64,000 bases of DNA, taken from the NCBI GenBank assembly GCA_012295275.1, contig CM022676.1, positions 14,914,825 through 14,978,824 of the forward strand, read 5' to 3'. The position numbers and the translations under genes were made by a program. The notes beneath the pieces are model-generated. The model was not told the DNA's origin and did no database searches. It was given only the letters and a program-made list of their open reading frames with translations. Origin of the DNA: Chrysomallon squamiferum. Its lineage: Eukaryota; Mollusca; Gastropoda; Neomphalida; Peltospiridae. Of this stretch, positions 53,053 through 64,000 are shown in pieces (position 1 is the stretch's first letter; each line of letters begins with the position of its first letter).

Positions 53053-53540
53053 AATCATAATTCTCTTAACTACTATTATTATTATTGTTGTTATTGTTGT
53101 TGTTTTTACTTATCATTATTTTCGTTTTTAAGCAATTTATTTGTTTGTATTTATCATTACGTACCATCGATTAGTCTATAACTACCTGAAGACAGACAAA
53201 AATGTAGACTCACACACGGACTCACATCAGTCACTCATATACCTCTATTAATATACATAGAAAAACAAACATGAATATAAAACACACATCATAAACCTAC
53301 AGAAACACATTCGCATGCACGTGCAGACAAAGACAGATGGCGTGATAGAGATACAGATAGACAGACAGACAGATTTACTGACAAACTGACAAATGTAGAG
53401 AAATGATATTTACTCATTTATTCATTTACCTCTTTGATTCTGTACTTAATCGTATAGTAACTATTTTGATTATTATCAGTATCTTTATTTTCTTTTATTT
53501 TCTTTGATTTATTTGTTTTATTTTATTTAATATTATTTTG
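51816..53540. other. 3' flank of gene B and 5' flank of gene C
   Basis: After the poly(A) signal the sequence 51840-51950 and 52380-52590 recurs after gene C (54460-54560 and 55005-55220). From 52600 the 5' flank of gene B is repeated. (ATT)n lies at 51978-52002 and 53007-53050. No other gene is seen; the ACT-rich frames are low complexity. Confidence 0.65.
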
Positions 53541-53544
53541 CAAA

Positions 53545-53968
53545 ATGTTCATCCTTTTGGTGTGTTTTTATTTCGTAGCCTCTGTGGATCACACGCAGTG
53601 TTGTTTGTACAAGAAGAATAGTGAGATAATACTGAAAGGTTGCAAACGAGACATCCGTACTGAAATGCAGAAATTTTTACCCATGTTTGAGAGTTCGTGT
53701 AAACGATATGACCTCTGCTACCTTTGTGTAAGTAAACGATCTGATCTCATTTATCTTTGTGTAAGTAAACGTCGTGATCTCAGTTATCTTTCTGTAAGTA
53801 AACGTCCTGATCTCAGTTAACTTTGTGAATAAATGACATTATCTCATTAATTTTTGTGTATGAAAATCACGTTTTACAAATAACGTGATCTGAGTTATAT
53901 CTGTGTAACAGACGACGAGTTATCTAAGTATTAGTAAACGACACACACATATATACATATATATATAC

Positions 53969-54016
<48 letters not shown>

Positions 54017-54441
54017 GCATACAAATGTACAAAAACGCACAAACATACACAGAAACATGCATGAATAGACAGGCATACACACACAAATACACATACAAAA
54101 AGACACATATAAACACATAAATATATCCTAGCACACATATACACGCATGCACGCACATATACAAATTAAGAGAGAGGCATACACAGAGCCAAACACACAT
54201 TCTGTCCTAAAAATATACACACATTTAAAATCGTTTCTTATTTCAGGGGAGAGCGTTGAACAATGATAAGACTTACTGTGACTTCTGGTTTTTCAAACAT
54301 CTTGAAGCAAGATGCAACATGAGAATGGATTGTCTAAGTGCGCTATTATATTTCTTTGGAACTAACGTTCAAAACACAAGTGTTTTACCTCCTTCACCAA
54401 AGATGTGTAAAAGTATCGTTGTCCAGAGGTGCATCGTTTAA
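53545..54441 (+). CDS. Small secreted Cys-rich protein C, PLA2-fold (conodipine-like), His replaced by Tyr
   Basis: Exons 53545-53727 and 54247-54441, phase 0, give 125 residues, with the same layout as B. Signal peptide 1-18, CC at 19-20 and CKRYDLCYLC at 52-61, again with Tyr55 in place of the catalytic His and Asp56 kept. Exon 2 begins GRALNNDK and carries CDFWFFKHLEARCN. AATAAA is at 54450-54455. Unlike B, the acceptor before the ATG is changed: ttttgcaa|aatg instead of ttttgcag|aatg, so the 5' UTR splice used by B cannot occur at this site. The intron keeps only three clear junction repeats and a few decayed ones. It may be intact with another first exon, or on its way to inactivation. 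Confidence 0.75.
53710..53945 (+). repeat. Short version of the splice-junction minisatellite in gene C
   Basis: Three units of the 33-bp repeat follow the donor at 53728 (next donors at about 53761 and 53794), then decayed units to about 53945. (TA)n lies at 53970-54013. The frame stays open through the clear units to a stop at 53818-53820. Confidence 0.85.
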
Positions 54442-54459
54442 CCAAAGCAAATAAACGAT

Positions 54460-57580
<3,121 letters not shown>

Positions 57581-57584
57581 GATA

Positions 57585-57590
57585 TTTATT
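57585..57590 (-). terminator. Candidate poly(A) signal of the 504-codon gene
   Basis: AATAAA on the minus strand about 150 bp after the stop codon. It lies close to an (AAT)n tract (57601-57667), where such matches can arise by chance. Confidence 0.35.
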
Positions 57591-57601
57591 AACTAGATAC
57601 A

Positions 57602-57667
<66 letters not shown>

Positions 57668-57737
57668 CACAATAACAAGAGAACAAGTATGTAAGAAAGT
57701 TTTGAAAAATGTGTACGTAATAAAAAGTTGATAACAT

Positions 57738-59252
57738 TTATCCAAACAAGAGTTGTCGTTCATGGTAATTATTGATGATTAAATCCGACAGAAGGCGATT
57801 GTTACTAGCACGTGATTTGTAGATATCGACAGAATCGAAATTTCGAGATTTTGCAATTTTGTTAGAATGGAACGATTTTCTAGTCCGGATGTCGCAAACA
57901 TCTGCCGAGTACGCATGCGTGTATTCATACTCTTCTGCGTCGTGCGTTGCCTGTTGATCTGAATGTGTCCTGTTACTCGTGTTACTGAGCTGTTCAATCG
58001 AATCAGTCTGCAGGTCAGTTACAGAACAAGAAAGCCTGCACAGAGAAGTATTTTCTTCCACGCTGTTGTGTTTGTCCGTGTGTGCTTCTGTCATAAGTGA
58101 ACTAGTTTTAGATTTGCACCGTCCTGAGTTCAAATCTCTCACCTGTCTACGAGATTTTGTTTTCGGAACGGCAGTGCTGTGATGCTTGTGCTTCGGGATC
58201 GAAACTGTGAGAGGAACTTTAGAGCGGTTTGAGTCGCTGACAGTCTGTTTGTGATGAGACGAACGTGAAATGTTTTGTCTGAGCCGCTGTTCACCTCGGC
58301 TCGACTTTTCACTGAGGCCTGCACACGAAAGTGAAGCACACTGAGAACAGGGTGTGTCGCTGTAACGAGTCTGGTCCGCGCGGCTGTGTCTGACACACGT
58401 CCTGCACGTGCCAGCCAGTTTGACAAGATCGCATTTCCACGTTTTGCTCATCCGAAATTCAGTCTCGTAGTAACCGCTACTGTTCTCCGATTCGGAATAG
58501 TCCGCCAGAGCGCCTTCGTCATCGGAATAGGTTTTAGACACCAAGTGACATCCTTGTATCTGTGACGTCATAGAGAGACTAGAGACAGTCGTCATGGATT
58601 CGCTGTCAGATTCCTCGTTGACTGGCGTCACCTGTTGGATTATCTCCCTTATTTTGCACTTGTGGGCTAAGTTTTGCTCAATTCTCGCTAACTGCAACTC
58701 GTAATTCGTCGGATCTCCGTCGCTGGAGGTGCTGACGTCATACTCGCAGCCCGTGTCGCTGCTCGCCAACAAGCTGTAGTCTCCGCAGTGTATCGGTCGA
58801 TGTTCTCCCGTTTCCGCAAAACTGTCTGAACTTAAGTGACTAACGTCCACTGGACAGCACCGCTGTGAATCCGACAAGTCGTAAGTGAGATCCACGCCAC
58901 TCGAACTTGTTTCCGTGTTGCCGGACATGGACGAATTACGCCGACCAGTCAGAGCACAGGCGAAAACCGACGAAGCACGAGATCGGACTGTTGTCTCTGC
59001 GTCACTTCTCGCACGGACATCAGGCTCGGGTATGTTTACAACCATGTAAGGTCCGTCCTGGCTTTGAAACTCTCCCTTGAAATCACCGTTTCTCCGTGGC
59101 TCCCGATCACACTGAAAATGCAGATCGGAAATCTCCTCATAAATGTGGTAGTCCTTTGAGCCGAGATTCTCCTCGTTGAATCCGTACTCGCTGTCTGGCG
59201 GCTTGGAAGCAGGCGTCTTCTGCCTTCGCCTTCCTTTCAACCATCGAAACAT
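57738..59252 (-). CDS. Unrecognised 504-residue, mostly disordered protein
   Basis: A single open frame starts at the ATG at 59252-59250; the open frame extends two codons further upstream without another ATG. A splice acceptor (tttttcttcag) at about 59305 on the minus strand suggests an upstream non-coding exon. GC content is clearly higher than in the flanks. The protein starts with a basic cluster (MFRWLKGRRRQK), has IYEEI near residue 38, which fits the pYEEI ligand of Src-family SH2 domains, and is rich in Ser, Thr, Asp and Glu. A CxxC-x15-CxxC cluster in the middle could bind zinc. The C-terminus is RQLLFG. No known family was recognised; no signal peptide or membrane helix is seen. An adaptor-like cytoplasmic or nuclear role is only a guess. 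Confidence 0.7.
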   Translation of the reverse strand: MFRWLKGRRRQKTPASKPPDSEYGFNEENLGSKDYHIYEEISDLHFQCDREPRRNGDFKGEFQSQDGPYMVVNIPEPDVRARSDAETTVRSRASSVFACALTGRRNSSMSGNTETSSSGVDLTYDLSDSQRCCPVDVSHLSSDSFAETGEHRPIHCGDYSLLASSDTGCEYDVSTSSDGDPTNYELQLARIEQNLAHKCKIREIIQQVTPVNEESDSESMTTVSSLSMTSQIQGCHLVSKTYSDDEGALADYSESENSSGYYETEFRMSKTWKCDLVKLAGTCRTCVRHSRADQTRYSDTPCSQCASLSCAGLSEKSSRGEQRLRQNISRSSHHKQTVSDSNRSKVPLTVSIPKHKHHSTAVPKTKSRRQVRDLNSGRCKSKTSSLMTEAHTDKHNSVEENTSLCRLSCSVTDLQTDSIEQLSNTSNRTHSDQQATHDAEEYEYTHAYSADVCDIRTRKSFHSNKIAKSRNFDSVDIYKSRASNNRLLSDLIINNYHERQLLFG

Positions 59253-59309
59253 CCTCAACTCTCGCGACGATCTGGCAGTTAACAGTCAACAGCTGCGTTC
59301 AGTCCTGAA

Positions 59310-59358
59310 GAAAAATATAAAATAAATAAATAAATAAATAAATGATACGTCGACTACG

Positions 59359-59407
<49 letters not shown>

Positions 59408-59900
59408 ATAATAATAATGATAATAGTATAAATAATAAGAAGAAATTTAGAAAAGGAAAAAGAAAATAAAATGTCAATCATGCACGTGGTACACAGAACA
59501 TCTGATAAATTGTAAGAAGACATCGATGCAGAGAGTGAGAGAATAAAATAAAATTAAAATAAATAAATAAATAACAAAACTGCTACTACTACTACTATTA
59601 ATACTAATACTACTACTAATAATAATAAAAATAAAATTAAAATTAAAAACAGTAAAAAGATATCACGTTAGCTGTCATGTTTTCTCTGTTTAACGAATCC
59701 ATGATTTTTATATCTCGCTCATTGACGATGAGTGTTTGTAGTAACAGTAAGAGCGAAAAAAACTAAAGTTTAATACCAGTACATAATTATTTTAATATTG
59801 ATAAAACATTTATTTCATTGAGCGTAAACCTAATTTTATTTTATTTTGTTATTTTACTTCATTTTATTTTACCTACTTCTGTTTTATCTTACATTACATT
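59310..59900. other. Upstream region of the 504-codon gene
   Basis: (AAAT)n at 59319-59342, (TAC)n at 59354-59407 and short AAT/ACT repeats at 59580-59640. A promoter for the minus-strand gene should lie here or further right, but no clear motif was found. Confidence 0.5.
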
Positions 59901-59909
59901 AATTTTCAT

Positions 59910-60200
59910 TACATTATATTATGTTTTATTATATTATATTATATTATATTATATTATATTATATTATATTATATTATGTTATATTATGTTATGTCATATG
60001 ATATTACAATATTATATTATTATATTACTCTGCGTTATAGTATATTGTATTATATTGCATTATATTATACTATATCGTATTATGTTGCATTATGTTATGT
60101 TATGTCATATATCATCTCATATTAGATTATATTACATTATATATTTATATTATATTAGATTATATATCTATATTATATTATATTATATTATGTTATATAT
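59910..60200. repeat. (ATATT)n-type pentanucleotide repeat
   Basis: Nearly pure TTATA/ATATT units at 59920-59980, then interrupted variants with GTT and CAT changes to about 60200. Confidence 0.8.
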
Positions 60201-60404
60201 TTCGCTACCAGCGGAAGATGATCAGCTTTGCCTCTAGGACTGAGATTACGTTTAAAAGTCTCTGTCAGATGAAAGACACAAGTGAAATAAAACTGTGCTG
60301 TAAGGAGAAAAAAAAACACGACAAGTAAGAAGACTTGTAATTAGGTAATGTACATTTCAGTGTTCATACCTGATGTAGCATTCACTGGCCCGTGTCGAGT
60401 GTGT

Positions 60405-60427
60405 GGGGGTGGGTGGATGGGGGGGGG
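60405..60427 (+). other. G-rich tract with G-quadruplex potential
   Basis: GGGGG, GGG, GG and a run of nine G occur within 23 bases, enough for four stacked G3 runs. This is unusual in such AT-rich DNA. Confidence 0.6.
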
Positions 60428-60699
60428 CTAATGCGTAAATTTGCACATAGAAATAGCAGAACACGTTTGAGTGAAACCCACACGCTTGAACAACTCACTG
60501 AACTGCGCGTAAGAATGACAGACAAACAGACAGATAGATGCTGAGCAAGTGTGTTCTGATGTGATAGATTACATGAGAGTGTATATATACAGATACATAA
60601 TATGTGCATTCATACATACATACATGCATACATACACACATGCATTTTATACGTACGTACATACATGCATACAAAGAGAGAGAAAGAGAGAGGCAGAGA

Positions 60700-60708
60700 A
60701 TGGTGAGA

Positions 60709-60801
<93 letters not shown>
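60700..60801. repeat. (GA)n microsatellite
   Basis: About 50 GA units with one interruption at 60721-60722, preceded by TACA/TACG repeats at 60610-60675. (AAT)n follows at 60903-60958. Confidence 0.85.
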
Positions 60802-60805
<4 letters not shown>

Positions 60806-60902
60806 AGGTACAAACGTGACAATGACCTAACAAAAATCAAATTCAAAATGTTTAACATTCATAAATCAAATAAAATGTAATACCTCTGAGTAACTCATTA
60901 AC

Positions 60903-60947
<45 letters not shown>

Positions 60948-60959
60948 TAATAATAATAA

Positions 60960-61470
60960 ACGTTGGATGTGTGTAGTTTTACGGTCCAGAGAGTTGGTTG
61001 AAAGGACTGTTGTCAATGAATGAAAGTTTTGTTTGGGAAACTACGTAGAGATCCCAAAGGAAAGGAAAACGTGGGATATAGAACGACAGTTTTGTTAGAC
61101 AATTACTCCACAGCAATAAAAAACAGATTAAAACGTCGATGTTGAGAAAGTAGACATCAGACACAATGCGACTTTTATCACAAATTAATCATCCAGAAAG
61201 TCCTTACACTGAGAAAAAAAAGGTTATGAACACAGCTGTGAAGAACATGCAGCACAGAACATCATGGAGCATAGAACCTAACGGAATAGAGAACAACATC
61301 AAACACAGAGAAAAAAAAAAAAAATTAGAACAATGAGGAACACAGAACACGACGGAAACCTCTGATAAATAAATAAAATTTAAATTAAAATTAAAAAAAA
61401 AAATTAAAAAAAATATCGAGGATCCAAGGTCGCCATTTTTGGGTGAAATGCGAGCTGGCGACCAATCTGA
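60960..61470. other. Intergenic stretch
   Basis: Nothing coding is recognised. The part 61230-61360 repeats the phrase 'cacagaac/acatag' loosely. Confidence 0.5.
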
Positions 61471-61476
61471 AAGTGG

Positions 61477-61704
61477 TCACTGAAAATAACACGACTCGCC
61501 GAGTCCAGACTTCGCTGCTGTTCTCTGGCGTTCACCAGCCGCTCGGTTTCTGTACCCATTGTCGCGTTGTCGCGTTGTCCTGTTGTAGTGTTGCTTGTTG
61601 TCTATTGACAGAGGCAACATAATAGTTTGTAAAAGTAGCTGTCTGAGCTGCCGGGAAATGTCGTAAGTGTCTTTGGGGTCAAGGGTCAGGATAACACATT
61701 CCAT
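61477..61704 (-). CDS. Hypothetical 75-residue open frame in a GC-richer block
   Basis: ATG at 61704-61702. The frame encodes a Gln/Arg-rich peptide with no low-complexity run and no recognised domain. Composition is more balanced than in the flanks, which could equally reflect a CpG-richer regulatory region. Start and exon limits are uncertain; no clear splice donor was identified. Confidence 0.25.
   Translation of the reverse strand: MECVILTLDPKDTYDISRQLRQLLLQTIMLPLSIDNKQHYNRTTRQRDNGYRNRAAGERQRTAAKSGLGESCYFQ
61676..61688 (+). promoter_or_regulatory. DR1 nuclear-receptor-like element
   Basis: Two identical half-sites, GGGTCA at 61676-61681 and 61683-61688, separated by one base. DR1 is the known binding arrangement of RXR, HNF4 and COUP-TF type receptors. 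Function is inferred. Confidence 0.4.
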
Positions 61705-61749
61705 TGATGTTTACAGTTGTCTCGTTCTCTCGCTCGCTCGCTTTTTCTC

Positions 61750-61796
61750 TACATCTCTGTTTCTACCTTTATTTTATTTTCATATATTCGAAGTGC

Positions 61797-61855
<59 letters not shown>

Positions 61856-62001
61856 TTTTTTTTTTCTTGAAGTGATAGTAAAGATTTGCTTTTCAATATT
61901 TTAAATCACATCACATAGTAGAATTAAGTCTTGCTAAACTGTGTCTAACCACAAATAACAATACCACCAGCAACCATGCCTCTACTAAAACAACAACAAC
62001 A

Positions 62002-62057
<56 letters not shown>

Positions 62058-62431
62058 CAAAGCGAAAATAACTGTAGATGAATTTACGTGGAAGGTTGCA
62101 GTGAGTCACGCGGTGTGACGGCTTCTTTAGGTGATGTAAATTCGCTGTTTGTTATTTTAAAACTGATGAAAGGAGAACGCGACAGGAGACAGTTTGTTTT
62201 GTACCTGGTGACACAGCTTGCCTGATAATAGCACGGCCCGTTACATATATTTACATTTTTTATATATACATGTATAAAAGAAAGACACGGAGGAGGGGAA
62301 TAAGAAAGGAAAAAAGAAAAGGAAGAAAGAAAACAAAGAATGAATGAATGAATGAAAGAAAGAAGGACACATTTATCTTGATATCTAAAAAAAAAAAGAA
62401 AGTAGCAGAAATGTATGTATGTGTATATCTA

Positions 62432-62490
<59 letters not shown>

Positions 62491-62640
62491 ATCTATATAT
62501 ATATATCGAGTGTGCTTGCGCCTATGGCGTGCATACGTGTGCATGGTTGTGGCCGAGTGACAGAGAGAAAAGAGGTAAAACTTACAACGTGAAGACGAGT
62601 GCGCTCTGTTTAACAATGAACCGCTATTAGACACATCACA
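61750..62640. other. Simple-repeat region
   Basis: (AAT)n at 61796-61850 and 62004-62055, a purine-rich stretch at 62277-62400 and (TATC)n at 62423-62490. No gene is seen. Confidence 0.7.
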
Positions 62641-62960
62641 TTAGCTCAAATCCAACATCTGACAACCGCCGAGTCGATTCTTGACCTGCGGTCAGCGAGG
62701 GACGCGCCCCGGTTGGTTCAAACGTCCCATAAATCCCCTCCCAGCTTTTGTCAAACGAATCTGAGTAATTTATAACAGCTACTTGCAGCGCGGTCCAGAT
62801 TCGTCACATTCTTCTGAGCGACTTCAGTTTGCTGGCTCCATAGAAAGGTTAGAACCCGGCTCTTCTGGGCGTTAAATGGCAGCTTATTGTGGCGTTAAAT
62901 AACAGCTTATTGCGGCGTTAAATGACAGCTTATGAAGGCGTCAGTTCCATCGCTGTGGAG
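62640..62960. promoter_or_regulatory. GC-richer candidate regulatory block
   Basis: About 320 bp stands out from the AT-rich flanks. It contains TGACCTGCGGTCA (62682-62694), a palindromic pair of nuclear-receptor half-sites, the GC cluster GACGCGCCCC near 62701, and a 23-bp tandem repeat. No open frame was recognised. Promoter, enhancer or an old repeat are all possible. Confidence 0.4.
62878..62950 (+). repeat. 23-bp tandem repeat, 3.2 copies
   Basis: Units start at 62878, 62901 and 62924, with a partial one at 62947. Consensus is GGCGTTAAATGACAGCTTAT plus three bases. Units differ at only a few positions. Confidence 0.9.
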
Positions 62961-63113
62961 CCGCGGTAAGGCGTCGAAACGAGAATCAAGACTTTTTAAT
63001 CTGATTTTAACGACCGGCATCTGGAAATAATTCGGCTTCTCATTTGCGTATATCTAATGCAGTACAGTATTTATTTTCTTATTTATGTATAATTTGTGTG
63101 GGTTTTTTATTAC

Positions 63114-63183
<70 letters not shown>

Positions 63184-64000
63184 TTGTGTGTGTGTGTGTG
63201 TCTTCTGACCATATTTACATTGGAATTTGGTAGTTGAAAAAAAAGAATAAAAAAAAAAAAAAGTAATAATAACAACAACAACAAAAACAACATAAATAAA
63301 TAAATAAATAGACAAATAAATAAATAAAAGAAAGAAAAAGAAGAAGAAAAAGAATAGTCAAATTAGTAGTATTAGTAGCAGTAACAATAACAGATATGTA
63401 TAACTCACCTTTTAGTACACAAATATCGACCCATACTTTAATAGTATTATGACTAAAATATATTCTTTGTTAGTCTGTTGTTGTCGTTATTGCAGTAAGA
63501 GATATATTTCTGAGATCTAACTGACTCGAAGTGAAAAACATATGCATCAGCTGACACGTACAAGTTATGACTAAAAGAAGCCCCGGGGTACATTAATTAT
63601 TACAAAAATTTAACAGGTGGCTGCAAAATAACGATTAAGGTCAGCGTGTACTTTTGCGCTTTTCTATAACTGTCTTTTGGCTTTGTTTATTTATTTATTT
63701 ATTTATTTATTTATTATATTTTGGTTTAATTGTTCTCTGATTGTTTGTTTGTTCAGTAGATATATCACAGGTTTTGTTTTCTTTGGTTTGCTGGCTGACA
63801 AATTATATATTTCTTGAATTATATCGATATTTTCTACTGCATTTCTTTTTTCCTATTTTTCTTCTTTTTCGTCTTCTCCTTCTTTTTTTTTCCTGCTGTT
63901 TTCAAAATAAATTACAGGTCAGGCTTCACTAGTTGCAAGGTATTACCTGTAGCTATGTTAACGACACAACCCTATTGTTGTGAGTGCTCTGTCTGCAGAT
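62960..64000. other. Right end of the window, no gene seen
   Basis: (ATT)n at 63110-63184, (AAAT)n at 63294-63328 and (TTTA)n at 63687-63714. The pyrimidine-rich stretch at 63840-63900 followed by 'ttacag' at 63913-63918 could be a 3' splice site of a gene continuing beyond the window. Confidence 0.4.

Noticed and set aside
62850-62862. tRNA-type B box (GGTTAGAACCC)
   Set aside because: The key C of GGTTCGA is changed, and no A box or cloverleaf could be drawn around it.

Overview
The window is AT-rich animal nuclear DNA with spliceosomal introns (GT..AG), long dinucleotide and trinucleotide microsatellites and low gene density. The gene content (fucolectin/TSP1 receptors, a RING-coiled-coil-NHL protein without B-box, small secreted conodipine-like PLA2-fold proteins) suggests a lophotrochozoan, most likely a mollusc and perhaps a gastropod. 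This is inference, because no marker gene is present.

Region 1 (1-30,000) is a head-to-tail array of three paralogous units, about 10.8 and 9.8 kb apart. Each unit has a conserved promoter with two CRE-like sites, two short non-coding 5' exons and one 10-exon gene on the + strand. I rebuilt all three genes exon by exon. Each reads through without a stop: 576, 576 and 558 residues. Each encodes a signal peptide, an F-type (fucolectin/FTP) lectin domain split over two exons, five TSP type-1 repeats (one exon each, phase 1-1), a transmembrane helix and a short tail ending near an NPAF motif. The copies differ mainly in the first TSP1 repeat, in a basic tail segment lost from copy 3, and in microsatellite length. 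Copy 1 carries a decayed parvovirus-like NS1 (SF3 helicase) fragment in an intron. A degenerate repeat block follows each copy, and an inverted piece of it closes the array at 30.2-30.5 kb.

Region 2 (31.4-36.9 kb) holds a minus-strand RING-coiled-coil-NHL gene with one apparent frameshift and a small relic of a paralogue. Region 3 (37-43.4 kb) is AT-rich and nearly empty apart from a decayed minus-strand coding relic at 40.7-42.2 kb.

Region 4 (43.4-55.3 kb) holds three two-exon paralogues for secreted Cys-rich proteins that resemble the conodipine/PLA2 fold but have the catalytic His (and in one copy also the Asp) replaced. In the second copy the intron starts with about 38 copies of a 33-bp repeat built from the exon 1/intron 1 junction, so nearly every unit carries a 5' splice site. 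The third copy has only a few units. This is the most unusual structure in the window.

Region 5 (57.5-64 kb) has a minus-strand open frame of 504 codons for a disordered, unrecognised protein, then simple repeats and a GC-richer block at 61.4-63.0 kb with a 23-bp tandem repeat and nuclear-receptor-like sites that may be regulatory. A shared theme of recognition and defence (lectin receptor, TRIM-like ligase, secreted PLA2-like proteins) is possible but only inferred.
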